DNA of 64,000 nt, taken from positions 62,001-126,000 of the forward strand of contig JBAZKM010000002.1 of NCBI GenBank assembly GCA_041650805.1. Direction: 5' to 3'. The notes beneath the pieces are model-generated. The model made no database searches and was not told where the DNA came from. It saw only the letters and a list, made by a program, of their open reading frames with translations. The translations under genes and the position numbers were made by a program. Shown here piece after piece: positions 1 to 7,233 of this stretch (positions are counted from its first letter, which is position 1; the number at the start of each line of letters is the position of its first letter). This DNA comes from Candidatus Omnitrophota bacterium (GTDB taxonomy: Bacteria > Omnitrophota > Gorgyraeia > 2-01-FULL-45-10).

Positions 1-520
1 TAGGCTTTTTCACCCTGGCCTCCGCTATGCGGCCGGCTATCTTTCTGTGGAACCTCTCCTCGCCAAATTTTTTTATTATATCAGATAATTTATCTTCTTT
101 AAACTTATTCACGATATCGAATGCTGTAAGCGTAAGACGTTTATCCATCCTCATGTCCAGGCGCGCCTCGTACTTTATGCTGAACCCCCTGTCCCCTTCT
201 TCTATCTGATAGGAAGATATCCCGCAGTCGAAGATGATCCCGTCCACTTTTTTTACGCCTTCTTTCGAAAGGCCGCTGTCGAGGTGCCTGAAATTATCGT
301 GAAGCAGAGTGAAGGAACCTTCGAAATCCTTCAGGACGGCCCGCGTCTTTTCCAGGGCCGCCTCATCGGCATCGAGGCCGATAAGCCGTCCGCCCGGCGT
401 TATCCTGCCGAGGATCTCCCTGGCGTGCCCCCCTCCGCCAACGGTCGCGTCAACTATCGTCTTCCCCTCTTTAAGATTCAAAGAACTGATGACTTCTTCA
501 AGCATTACCGGTTGATGCAC
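1..520 (-). CDS. rsmH: RsmH, 16S rRNA (cytosine-1402-N4)-methyltransferase, 3' end cut by window edge
   Basis: The visible part is the N-terminal ~173 residues; the C-terminus runs off the left edge. RsmH uses SAM to methylate C1402 of 16S rRNA. The start is taken as GTG at 520, because the family begins H-x-PVML-x-EV and this frame reads V-HQPVMLEEV; a stop lies upstream in frame and GGAG sits about 10 nt before the GTG. The SAM-binding loop DATVGGGGHA follows, then GLDADE, and further on the HDNFRHL and DCGISSYQ motifs. It lies 25 nt after the 59 aa gene and downstream of mraZ, the usual start of the division and cell-wall cluster. The identification is secure; only the truncation limits it. 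Confidence 0.93.
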   Translation of the reverse strand, partial: MHQPVMLEEVISSLNLKEGKTIVDATVGGGGHAREILGRITPGGRLIGLDADEAALEKTRAVLKDFEGSFTLLHDNFRHLDSGLSKEGVKKVDGIIFDCGISSYQIEEGDRGFSIKYEARLDMRMDKRLTLTAFDIVNKFKEDKLSDIIKKFGEERFHRKIAGRIAEARVKKP

Positions 521-545
521 GTCTTGCTGGCTCCGAATACCATTA

Positions 546-725
546 TTATTTTGTCGCTATGTTCAGCTTGCTGCACGTAAATCTCTTGAACATATAATTG
601 TCCATGCCGACATCAGACGGTTCGCAATTAAGGGCCCGCACCTTTCTGAGTCGCTCTATAAAAGTATCTATATTTGCTGTGTACACCGTTACCTTCTTGC
701 CGGACTTTCCGTATCGCGCACCCAT
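546..725 (-). CDS. 59-residue protein between mraZ and rsmH, function unknown
   Basis: Frame of 59 codons, ATG at 725 and TAA at 546. A near-ideal Shine-Dalgarno (AAGGAGGTGA) lies 6 nt before the ATG, the strongest in this operon, which argues that it is translated. The product is basic, starts MGARYGKSGKKVTVYTANID and has no membrane segment, so it is not FtsL, which is membrane-anchored and lies after rsmH. It sits 35 nt after the mraZ stop and 25 nt before the rsmH start, in the same transcript. The residues after the Lys-rich start (VTVYTANIDTFIERLRKVR) could form a strand then a helix. I do not recognise the family. Confidence 0.7.
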   Translation of the reverse strand: MGARYGKSGKKVTVYTANIDTFIERLRKVRALNCEPSDVGMDNYMFKRFTCSKLNIATK

Positions 726-760
726 ATCTTCTCACCTCCTTACGCCGTTTCGCGCCGGAC

Positions 761-1204
761 CTACTCTTCCTGCGCCATCAGCCTTTCCGCGATCTCTTCG
801 AACGATCCTTTCGAATTACGGTAGTACTCCTGCCATGCCTCCCTGGCCCAGATCTCTATCCTGTTCGAGACGCCGATGAAGACGACGTCCCGCTTGATCT
901 CCGCGTAGTCCTTAAGATACTTCGGAAGAAGCATCCTCCCCTGCCGGTCGTACTCGATCTGAGACGCGCCGGAGAAGTAGAGCCGGTTGAATTTCCTCGC
1001 TTCCGATTTGGTGAATGAGACGGATTTGAACTTTGATTCCTGCGTCTTCCATTCTGTCTCTGTAAATAGAAAAAGGCATTTATCCAATCCTCTTGTAATA
1101 TAGAATTTCTCTATATCATATTCTTTAAAGGATTCGCGGAACTTGGAAGGTATTATGATCCTTCCCTTCTTATCTATGGTATGTTCAAACTCCCCATAGA
1201 ACAT
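761..1204 (-). CDS. mraZ: MraZ, transcriptional regulator of the division/cell-wall cluster
   Basis: The protein has 147 aa, normal for MraZ, with two tandem AbrB/SpoVT-like swapped-hairpin repeats. Each carries the D-x-x-G-R-x-x-x-P signature: DKKGRIIIPSKFR near residue 11 and DRQGRMLLPKYLK near residue 86. MraZ forms a ring-shaped oligomer that binds direct repeats upstream of its own gene and represses the mra/dcw operon. Here the promoter is preceded by a set of 10-bp repeats that match such an operator, so autoregulation is likely. GGGAGG about 9 nt upstream supports the ATG at 1204. The 59 aa gene and rsmH follow. Confidence 0.96.
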   Translation of the reverse strand: MFYGEFEHTIDKKGRIIIPSKFRESFKEYDIEKFYITRGLDKCLFLFTETEWKTQESKFKSVSFTKSEARKFNRLYFSGASQIEYDRQGRMLLPKYLKDYAEIKRDVVFIGVSNRIEIWAREAWQEYYRNSKGSFEEIAERLMAQEE

Positions 1205-1216
1205 CTTGACGTTCCT

Positions 1217-1243
1217 CCCTTTTAAACCACTTTAAACCACTTT
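1217..1243 (-). promoter_or_regulatory. MraZ operator: three direct repeats with 10-bp period
   Basis: Read on the minus strand there are AAAGTGG (1243-1237), AAAGTGG (1233-1227) and AAAAGGG (1223-1217), each pair separated by TTT. Known MraZ boxes are triple direct repeats of this type with roughly 10-bp spacing. They lie in the 5' leader just downstream of the expected transcription start. A fourth AAAGTGG (1276-1270) overlaps the -35 element. Confidence 0.85.
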
Positions 1244-1252
1244 GTGCTATAA

Positions 1253-1281
1253 AGTATACACTACACCCCCCACTTTGTCAA
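1253..1281 (-). promoter_or_regulatory. Sigma70 promoter of mraZ
   Basis: Perfect -35 TTGACA (1281-1276), 17-bp spacer, and TATACT as -10 (1258-1253). The transcript would start near 1246, giving a leader of about 40 nt that carries the MraZ repeats and the ribosome-binding site. Confidence 0.9.
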
Positions 1282-1313
1282 TAGTTTAAGAAAGTCGGTA
1301 TCCTGGAAGACGA

Positions 1314-1345
1314 AAGAGGGGCAGCACGTTAGTGCTGCCCCTCTT
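1314..1345 (-). terminator. Hairpin terminator after rnpB
   Basis: A perfect 14-bp stem with a 4-nt loop (arms 1314-1327 and 1332-1345) begins 3 nt past the 3' end of the RNase P RNA. The stem ends in CTCTT and continues TCGTCTT, a moderate U-rich tail. It also separates rnpB from the mraZ promoter. Confidence 0.85.
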
Positions 1346-1347
1346 AC

Positions 1348-1785
1348 CTAAGCAGGCCTATAAGCCGGGTTCTGTCCTATCCCGCCTTGCGGCGGAACGA
1401 GGCGGTCATCTATCTAGCCCCGCAATTACTTGCGGGATCAAGCGACCTTACCCGGTCAGACATCCCATGAAGGATAGGAACGAGCAATTCCTGATTCTGA
1501 CCCTATTTGGTCTTGCTCCGCGTAGAGATTGCCTCGTTTCACCCAAATTTGCAAAAGCAAATTTGACTCGTCTCTGTGGCTCTAGATCCTCGCCTTGCGG
1601 CGGACGGCCGTTAACCGTTACGCTGCTCCCCGCCTTCGCCAGCTTCTGTTATTCACAGAAGATTGGCTTCGGCGGGTCCTACGAAGCATCCTGTCCCTTT
1701 CGGGTTGAATGCGAAGTAGGATTCGGAGCCCGGACTTTCCTCCCCGCCATATTTAGATGGCGAGGCGATCACCCGGCCTGCTTAG
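1348..1785 (-). ncRNA. rnpB: RNase P RNA (class A)
   Basis: The catalytic RNA that matures tRNA 5' ends. On the minus strand it starts with an 11-nt P1 arm (1785-1775) that pairs perfectly with the 3' arm (1358-1348). The conserved 5' core GAGGAAAGTCCGGGC lies near 1720-1743, GGTGAAACG occurs near 1541, and the 3' core ACAGAACCCGGCTTA near 1375-1361. Length is about 438 nt. One helix contains the palindrome CAAATTTGC-AAAA-GCAAATTTG near 1546-1567, resembling the hairpins beside the nearby tRNAs. It begins 6 nt after the rnhA stop and I see no clear promoter between them, so it may be processed from a joint transcript or use a promoter inside rnhA. Confidence 0.96.
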
Positions 1786-1790
1786 ATATA

Positions 1791-2204
1791 TCAAAAGAGG
1801 CTCGATAAGTTTATCGCCTTATTGGCAAGCTTATCGGCATCCTTATTCTTCGCGCGCTCGATATGTTTTACTTCAAAGCTCTTGAATGTCTTCAGGATAG
1901 ACACCGCCCTCTCGAACAGCGACCGCATCACGGCGTCTTTGACCTTATACTCTCCGCTCAGCTGACGGGCCACAAGCTCGCTGTCCATATTTATCGTGAC
2001 CTCCGAGGCGGACAGGTTGGCCATCTCTTCCAGCCCCGCTATGAGGGCGTTGTATTCGGCGACGTTATTGGTCGTCTCGCCGATATATTTGTACACCTCT
2101 TTTACCTTCTTCTTCCTGCCGTCAAATATCACCACGCCTATCCCGGCCGGTCCGGGGTTCCCCCTGCTCGCCCCGTCTATATACATCGAAAATTTTCCGC
2201 TCAT
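1791..2204 (-). CDS. rnhA: Ribonuclease HI family protein
   Basis: The protein has 137 aa. RNase HI cleaves the RNA strand of RNA:DNA hybrids. The acidic catalytic set is visible: D in MYIDGASRGNPGP near residue 10, E in NNVAEYNAL near 50, D in INMDSELV near 74, and the last D in NKDADKLAN near 122. It lacks the basic-protrusion helix, as in the short, archaeal-type RNase HI. The ATG at 2204 has only a weak ribosome site; ATG 18 nt further in is an alternative start. It follows the zinc-ribbon gene by 11 nt and ends 6 nt before rnpB, so the three probably form one unit. Confidence 0.88.
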   Translation of the reverse strand: MSGKFSMYIDGASRGNPGPAGIGVVIFDGRKKKVKEVYKYIGETTNNVAEYNALIAGLEEMANLSASEVTINMDSELVARQLSGEYKVKDAVMRSLFERAVSILKTFKSFEVKHIERAKNKDADKLANKAINLSSLF

Positions 2205-2215
2205 ATGTGGTTATA

Positions 2216-2935
2216 TCACTCCTCGCTGTACAATATACGGGCGCAATTGTCACACAGGATAAGGTCGCGCTTCATCCTGATCTCGTTGATCACCTGCGGC
2301 GGGAGCACCCTGAAACATCCCTGACACGTATCGTGAGCGACCGGCACCACGGCCAGGCCGTCTTTGCTCTTTATTATCTTTTCGTACTTGTCCAGTATGA
2401 CCTTATCGACCTTTGACGAGAGGACCGCCCGCCCGGCCTTAAGCTTCTCCGTCTCCGCCCCTATGACCTTCGCCTCTTCCTGGCGCCTCTTCTTCTTTTC
2501 GTTGTTTACGGCCTCTTCCGCCTTGATGACCTCTTTCTCTTTCGCGATCTTCTTCTGCTCGGCATCGACCTGGTCGAATATCTTTATTATATCTTCTTCG
2601 ATGAGAGAATTATCGGCCTTGATCCTGCCGATCTCCTGTTCCATGGCGGTGTACTCTTTGTTCGTCTTTAGCTGATATAGCTGTATCTGCAGCTTCTTTA
2701 TGCTCCCTTCCTTCGTCTCAAGCTCGACCTCTTTCTCTTTCCTCTTAAGCTGGAGCGTCTTCAGCCCATCCTCCAGGGCCTTCAGCGTATCCATCTTGCC
2801 CTTGAACTCTTCGTCCATATTTCTTATTTCGTCCGGTATGGACGCAAGCTCCCGCTCCATTTTCAATATCTGCGTATCGAGCGCCTGCAACTCCACCAGC
2901 AGTTTCATCTGTTCTTCAAGGTTTATAACAGCCAT
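2216..2935 (-). CDS. Coiled-coil protein with C4 zinc ribbon (DUF164 / CdsZ type)
   Basis: The protein has 239 aa. Residues ~5-185 are almost continuous charged heptads (two long antiparallel coiled-coil arms). The C-terminus carries a zinc ribbon, CQGC near residue 204 and CDNC near 227, inside DTCQGCFRVLPPQV...LILCDNCARILY. This is the architecture of the CT398/CdsZ family, whose hook-shaped structure is known and whose general role is poorly defined (links to secretion chaperones in Chlamydia and to flagellar or nucleic-acid functions elsewhere). No ribosome site is obvious before the ATG. The family is commonly found beside the Nif3-like gene; here that gene is 5 kb upstream. Confidence 0.85.
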   Translation of the reverse strand: MAVINLEEQMKLLVELQALDTQILKMERELASIPDEIRNMDEEFKGKMDTLKALEDGLKTLQLKRKEKEVELETKEGSIKKLQIQLYQLKTNKEYTAMEQEIGRIKADNSLIEEDIIKIFDQVDAEQKKIAKEKEVIKAEEAVNNEKKKRRQEEAKVIGAETEKLKAGRAVLSSKVDKVILDKYEKIIKSKDGLAVVPVAHDTCQGCFRVLPPQVINEIRMKRDLILCDNCARILYSEE

Positions 2936-2983
2936 AGATAAAAGAATCTCAAGTTAACCTCATTTCTGTGCCGAAAGGACTCT

Positions 2984-3016
2984 TAGGCAAATTTCTCTGA
3001 AATTTGCCACTTCGAA
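2984..3016. repeat. 33-nt hairpin repeat, copy 1
   Basis: A 9-bp inverted repeat, GGCAAATTT (2986-2994) and AAATTTGCC (3000-3008), followed by ACTTCGAA. Copy 2 is at 3208-3240 and has the same length and flanks. Confidence 0.8.
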
Positions 3017-3040
3017 TCCTACTCTTCCTATATTTCCTTA

Positions 3041-3135
3041 TTCCGAAAGGGCTCTTTTAAATTTTCTTCGAAAATTTATTGTTTCCCCTTCGGAATAGTT
3101 TTGCCGTGCGTATTATACAGCAAAACTTATGGTGG
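3041..3135. repeat. 95-bp direct repeat, copy A, abutting tRNA-Val 3' end
   Basis: Identical at 94 of 95 positions to 3333-3427 (the difference is C at 3088 versus T at 3380). On the minus strand it begins with the last acceptor-stem bases and CCA of the tRNA, then holds GTTTTGC...GCAAAAC (7-bp stem around TATAAT), then an outer stem TTCCGAA.../...TTCGGAA enclosing AAATTTTC-GAA-GAAAATTT. A partial relative of the outer arm (CCGAAAGGACTCTT) occurs at 2971-2984. Confidence 0.9.
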
Positions 3136-3206
3136 ACGCGACAGGATTCGAACCTGTGACCTCTGCGATGTGAACGCAGCGCTCTAACCAGCTAAGCTAC
3201 GCGTCC
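3130..3206 (-). tRNA. tRNA-Val (CAC)
   Basis: A 77-nt tRNA with encoded CCA. The acceptor stem GGACGCG/CGCGTCC, D-loop GCTGGTTAGAGC, anticodon stem CTGCG/CGCAG around loop TTCACAT (anticodon CAC, codon GTG), and T-arm with GGTTCGAATCC all read correctly on the minus strand. tRNA-Met lies 215 nt upstream. Confidence 0.95.
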
Positions 3207-3207
3207 C

Positions 3208-3240
3208 TAGGCAAATTGCAGAGCAATTTGCCACTTCGAA
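3208..3240. repeat. 33-nt hairpin repeat, copy 2
   Basis: Same flanks and length as copy 1 (2984-3016). Stem GGCAAATTG.../...CAATTTGCC: both arms differ from copy 1 at the paired position (T-A replaced by G-C) and the loop is CAGAG instead of CTCTG. Confidence 0.8.
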
Positions 3241-3303
3241 AGCGAAATAATGAATTGTATATTCTCTCTTGAGAATATACAATTCAAAAGAGTGCTTTCG
3301 AAG
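3234..3303. repeat. Nested long inverted repeat between the two tRNAs
   Basis: Outer 10-bp arms CTTCGAAAGC (3234-3243) and GCTTTCGAAG (3294-3303) enclose a perfect 15-bp inner stem (3252-3266 and 3271-3285) with a 4-nt loop. It could fold in RNA as a processing or pausing hairpin, or extrude as a cruciform. Confidence 0.8.
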
Positions 3304-3332
3304 CAACAATGCGGACTCCGCTCTTTTCTGTG

Positions 3333-3427
3333 TTCCGAAAGGGCTCTTTTAAATTTTCTTCGAAAATTTATTGTTTCCCTTTCGGAATAGTTTTGCCGTG
3401 CGTATTATACAGCAAAACTTATGGTGG
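3333..3427. repeat. 95-bp direct repeat, copy B, abutting tRNA-Met 3' end
   Basis: Second copy of the element at 3041-3135 (94/95 identical). In this copy the outer stem is perfect (TTCCGAAAGGG with CCCTTTCGGAA). Confidence 0.9.
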
Positions 3428-3497
3428 GCCCGCAAGGACTCGAACCTTGGACCAAGAGATTATGAGTCTCCTGCTCTACCGACTGAGCTACGGGCCC
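3422..3497 (-). tRNA. tRNA-Met (CAT), elongator type
   Basis: A 76-nt tRNA with encoded CCA. Acceptor GGGCCCG/CGGGCCC, D-arm AGCTCAGTCGGTAGAGC, anticodon loop CTCATAA (CAT), T-arm with GGTTCGAGTCC. The fully paired acceptor stem and the D-arm fit the elongator tRNA-Met rather than the initiator. A CAU tRNA-Ile2 cannot be excluded from sequence alone. Confidence 0.92.
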
Positions 3498-3580
3498 TAA
3501 ATAACATCTATGAGAAACATCAACCTGTCGGCGAATCCGCCGAAGCACCCCGTAGTTCCCGCATTGATTGCGAAGGCGGA

Positions 3581-3593
3581 GAGCTACGGGCCC
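3581..3593 (-). repeat. 13-nt copy of the 5' end of tRNA-Met
   Basis: GAGCTACGGGCCC here matches 3485-3497, the first 13 nt of tRNA-Met read on the minus strand, but no tRNA body follows. The remaining intergenic DNA from 3498 to 3615 shows no gene. Confidence 0.5.
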
Positions 3594-3615
3594 GTAATCG
3601 ACCTAAGACCTGAAT

Positions 3616-3756
3616 TCACCGCCTCATCGCCGGAGCGATGAGCTTATTGTAAAATCTCTTCGCATCGTCCGAACCGTTTATGTAAGACCACATGAGGCGT
3701 ATAAGCACGATGCTGCCTACGATCACAAGGATTATCTTAAATGTCCTGACGTTCAT
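3616..3756 (-). CDS. 46-residue single-pass membrane peptide coupled to rpoD
   Basis: ATG at 3756 overlaps the rpoD stop as ATGA (3753-3756), the same coupling used by other junctions in this operon, and the frame runs to TGA at 3616. The peptide starts MNVRTFKIILVIVGSIVL, one hydrophobic helix (residues ~6-24), and ends in a basic tail with DDAKRFYNKLIAPAMRR. Inferred topology: short N-terminus, one membrane span, about 20-residue cytoplasmic or periplasmic tail. I do not recognise it. The overlap and plausible composition are the evidence; the protein is too short for more certainty. Confidence 0.6.
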   Translation of the reverse strand: MNVRTFKIILVIVGSIVLIRLMWSYINGSDDAKRFYNKLIAPAMRR

Positions 3757-5447
3757 TCTGTCGCACCCATTGCCAGGAAGTTCTTCAGTCTCCTCGCCCG
3801 GGTCGGGTGACGGAGTTTGCGCAGCGCCTTCGCCTCTATCTGCCGGACGCGCTCCCTGGTGACCTTGAAGACCGATCCTACCTCTTCAAGCGTCCTGGGA
3901 TATCCGTCGCCTATGCCGAACCTGAGCCGCAGCACCTTCTTCTCGCGCTCGGTCAACGTGTCCAGGACGTCGTCCATCTGCTCTTTCAGCATGGAATATG
4001 CCGTGGCGTTCGCGGGCGATACGGCTCGCTTATCCTCTATGAAGTCCCCGAAGTGCGTGTCCCCTTCGTCTCCTATAGGCGTCTGTAGAGATATCGGTTC
4101 CTGGGCGATCTTGAGGATGCCGCGCACCTTATCCACAGGCATCCTCATCTTATGGGCGATCTCTTCAGGCGTCGGCTCTTTCCCCTTCTCCTGCACCAGA
4201 GACCGCGATATCCTTATCAGCTTGTTGATCGTCTCCGTCATGTGGACCGGTATGCGGATAGTCCGCGACTGGTCCGCTATCGAACGGGTGATCGCCTGCC
4301 GTATCCACCACGTGGCATATGTCGAGAACTTGTAACCGCGCTTATGCTCGAACTTATCCACGGCCTTCATGAGGCCTATATTACCCTCCTGGATAAGGTC
4401 CAGGAACGAGAGGCCCCTGTTAGTATACTTCTTTGCTATGCTCACTACAAGCCGCAGGTTCGCGGCCACGAGCTCTTTCTTCGCCTTGTTGAACTTCGTC
4501 TCTTTCCCTTTTATTATCTTGAAATTTTCTTTTATATCCGCTAAGGGCTCTCCTAATTCGTTCTCTATCTTCCTCTTCCTCTTGAGAAGCCTCGTTATCT
4601 CGGTCCTGTTCTTCTTCTTACGGCATCTCGCCAGCTTCTGATCTATACTCGAAAATTCCTCGAGGTCTTCCTCTATCTTTTTGACTATCTCATCGATTAC
4701 GGGCATCCCCAGGTTCGTCTCTTTGATCAGACGCGCGACCGCGGTCTTATTCCTCGCCTTGCGCAGACCTTCCGCCGCCCTGATAAGCTTCTTCCTCAGG
4801 CGCAACCCCTTTATCCTGGGGTCTATGTTCAGGAACTCTTCTATGTTGATCTCATTCTTCAGTATCCTGTTGAGTATGTCGAGGGTCTTGGTCTTTGAGA
4901 GCTTGACCTCCATCACCGCGTCCCTGTATTTCTCCTCGGCCTCTTTTATCCTCCCGGCTATCTCTATCTCCTCTTTTCTGGTCAGGAGCGGTATCTGCCC
5001 CATCTGCCGGAGGTACATCTTCACCGGATCGTCCACCTGGACGACTTTCGACGTCTCTTCCTTTGCCGCCTCTTTCTTCTCTTCTACCTCTTCTTCCTCA
5101 AGCAGCTTCTCTTTGGCAACATCCTCCTCGTTGTCGACGAGCTTGATATTTTCGTCGCCGAGGATCCCCAGTATCTCGTCTATCTCTTCCGAGGAGACGA
5201 TATCCACGGGCAGGATGTTGTTTACCTCCTCGAACGTCAGGTGCCCTTTCTCTTTGCCCAGGGCTATCAATTCGGAAAGCTCCTTGAAACGTTTCTTTGC
5301 GCGGGCAGGGTCCTTCGCCGGAGAGGCCGATTCCTTTTTAGGCGCGGCGGCCAGCTGCCTTATCCTTCCGCGCGGCCTCTTCTTCATGGCGGGCCTGCTC
5401 CTTCGGGACACCTTCTTAGCCCTTCTTGACTTGGTCTTTTTCATCAT
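3753..5447 (-). CDS. rpoD: Primary sigma factor RpoD (sigma70)
   Basis: The protein has 564 aa. After a very basic N-terminus (~1-50), region 1.1 is present (LSELIALGKEKGHLTFEEVN), then an acidic linker, region 1.2 (DPVKMYLRQMGQIPLLTRKE), region 2 with ANLRLVVSIAKKY, IQEGNIGLMKAVDKF and the -10-reading YKFSTYATWWIRQAI, region 3, and region 4.2 with VTRERVRQIEAKALRKLRHP for the -35. The TTGACA/TATAAT-like promoters seen across this window fit such a factor. The gene follows dnaG with an ATGA overlap, a common dnaG-rpoD macromolecular synthesis arrangement (rpsU is absent here). Confidence 0.97.
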   Translation of the reverse strand: MMKKTKSRRAKKVSRRSRPAMKKRPRGRIRQLAAAPKKESASPAKDPARAKKRFKELSELIALGKEKGHLTFEEVNNILPVDIVSSEEIDEILGILGDENIKLVDNEEDVAKEKLLEEEEVEEKKEAAKEETSKVVQVDDPVKMYLRQMGQIPLLTRKEEIEIAGRIKEAEEKYRDAVMEVKLSKTKTLDILNRILKNEINIEEFLNIDPRIKGLRLRKKLIRAAEGLRKARNKTAVARLIKETNLGMPVIDEIVKKIEEDLEEFSSIDQKLARCRKKKNRTEITRLLKRKRKIENELGEPLADIKENFKIIKGKETKFNKAKKELVAANLRLVVSIAKKYTNRGLSFLDLIQEGNIGLMKAVDKFEHKRGYKFSTYATWWIRQAITRSIADQSRTIRIPVHMTETINKLIRISRSLVQEKGKEPTPEEIAHKMRMPVDKVRGILKIAQEPISLQTPIGDEGDTHFGDFIEDKRAVSPANATAYSMLKEQMDDVLDTLTEREKKVLRLRFGIGDGYPRTLEEVGSVFKVTRERVRQIEAKALRKLRHPTRARRLKNFLAMGATE

Positions 5448-7201
5448 CCCCTGCTTATCTTAACAAGGTCGTTATATTCCACGACGAGTTTTCTCACGCC
5501 TTCCTCGTCTTTCAGATCATGCGCGGCCTTTATTGCCGTCTGAATAGCGCCGAGGCGCTCCTTTATGTTGTCTCTCTTTATCCTGGCTATGCAATCGGCG
5601 AGCGTCCTCTCTTTGTCTTCGAGGACTTCCGAAATATTCACCGCCTCCGATATCAGGGCGGCTGCCGCTGGGCTGTTATCCAGATAACTTATCACCTTTG
5701 CCGGCGTGATCGCGCCCTTCTCGTCATACAGGTCAAATACCGCCTTCACGGAATCCCTTACGGTCTGGTCCCTGAATTCATCCGGAGACAACGACTCCTT
5801 GGCCCTCCCGACCATCTTCTCCCCTTCAAGCAGGATCGCCAGCACCATCTTCTCGGCAGTCGCCTCTGTGGCAACGCTGTTCCCCGCTATCTCCGCGGTA
5901 TACCTGCTCTCGGCATAGTCGGGTTTCACTTTTTTCAGTTCGGTCCTTATGGATTCTTCATCCAGCGAAAGCCGTTCGGCGAGTTTCTTGACAAGGTCGG
6001 ACCGCACAACGGCGTTCTGTATCTTCGATATCGTAGGGAGCATCTCTCCCACCACCTTCGCCTTACCCTGTATGCTCCGGATATCCACCCTGCCCTTAAG
6101 TTTATCGAACTTATATTCAAAAAGGTTCTTTGCCGACTTCACCAATCCGGTAAACTCCTCGGCGCCGAATTTCCGTATATACCCATCGGGGTCAAAACCG
6201 GCGGGCAGCTCTGCTATGTAGACGTTGACGCCCTCGGTTATGAAAAGGTCGAGGTTCCTCAGGCTTGCCGCCTCCCCGGCTTCATCCGGATCGTATACCA
6301 TTATGACCGTGCCGGCGAAACGCTTAAGGAGCTTTATCTGGTCCACCGTAAGCGCGGTCCCGAGAGTCGCGACGATATTCTTCACCCCGGCCTGATACGG
6401 CACGATGAAATCGAGGTAACCCTCGACTATAAGCGTATACCCCTCTCTCTTGATCTGTTCTTTACTGAGATTCAGCCCGTACAGATTCTTACCCTTGGAA
6501 TAGATATACGTCTCGGGTGAATTTATATACTTGGGGAGGCTTGCATCAAGCACACGGGCGCCGAACCCCAGGACCCTCTCCCTGATATCGCTTATCGGGA
6601 ATATGACCCTCTTCCTGAACCTGTCGTAATAGGTCCCTCTTTCGCTGTTCTTTATCGCAAGTCCGGCCTTTTCAGCCGATATCTCGCTTATCCCCTTCTT
6701 CTTCAGGAAACCGAGAAGGCCGTCCCATGAATCCGGGGCCAACCCGAGCTTGAAGGCCCTGGCCGTCTCTTCTCCTATGCCGCGCGACGCCAGGTACTCT
6801 CTCCCGGCCTTGTTCTGCGTAAGCGAGGCGCTGAAAAACTGGCACGCCAGCTCATTTATCGCATAGAGCTGGTTCGCAAGGGACGTAAGTTCCTTCCTCT
6901 GGCCGCCCGTACGCGGGATAGCTATCCCCGCTTTGGACGCGAGCGTCTCCACCGCTTCGGGAAATTCTATATTCTCGTATCTCATCAGGAACGAAAAGAC
7001 GTTCCCCCCTGCGCCGCATCCGAAACAGTGATATATCTGCTTATCCGGGCTGACCACGAAAGAAGGGGTCTTCTCGTTGTGGAAAGGACATAACGCCTTG
7101 TAATTTCTCCCCAGCTTCTTGAGAGGGATGTGCCGGGAGATCACCTCTACTATATCAACCTTCTCCTGCACCTGATCGATTATGCTATCTGGTATCGCCA
7201 T
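5444..7201 (-). CDS. dnaG: DNA primase DnaG
   Basis: The protein has 585 aa and synthesises RNA primers at the replication fork. The N-terminal CHC2 zinc finger is clear (CPFHNEKTPSF...IYHCFGCGAGG, residues ~38-65). The TOPRIM core has TLIVEGYLDF and MVYDPDEAGE, followed by the C-terminal helicase-binding region. The length is normal. It is the third gene of the cvpA-nif3-dnaG-rpoD unit; its TGA overlaps the rpoD ATG. Confidence 0.97.
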   Translation of the reverse strand: MAIPDSIIDQVQEKVDIVEVISRHIPLKKLGRNYKALCPFHNEKTPSFVVSPDKQIYHCFGCGAGGNVFSFLMRYENIEFPEAVETLASKAGIAIPRTGGQRKELTSLANQLYAINELACQFFSASLTQNKAGREYLASRGIGEETARAFKLGLAPDSWDGLLGFLKKKGISEISAEKAGLAIKNSERGTYYDRFRKRVIFPISDIRERVLGFGARVLDASLPKYINSPETYIYSKGKNLYGLNLSKEQIKREGYTLIVEGYLDFIVPYQAGVKNIVATLGTALTVDQIKLLKRFAGTVIMVYDPDEAGEAASLRNLDLFITEGVNVYIAELPAGFDPDGYIRKFGAEEFTGLVKSAKNLFEYKFDKLKGRVDIRSIQGKAKVVGEMLPTISKIQNAVVRSDLVKKLAERLSLDEESIRTELKKVKPDYAESRYTAEIAGNSVATEATAEKMVLAILLEGEKMVGRAKESLSPDEFRDQTVRDSVKAVFDLYDEKGAITPAKVISYLDNSPAAAALISEAVNISEVLEDKERTLADCIARIKRDNIKERLGAIQTAIKAAHDLKDEEGVRKLVVEYNDLVKISRG

Positions 7202-7233
7202 AGAGAGACACTGACAAGATGTCCTTTCGTATA

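Noticed and set aside
546..725. The 59 aa frame as FtsL
   Set aside because: No membrane helix, and it lies before rsmH rather than after it.
1332..1808. 158-codon plus-strand frame
   Set aside because: It is the complement of RNase P RNA.
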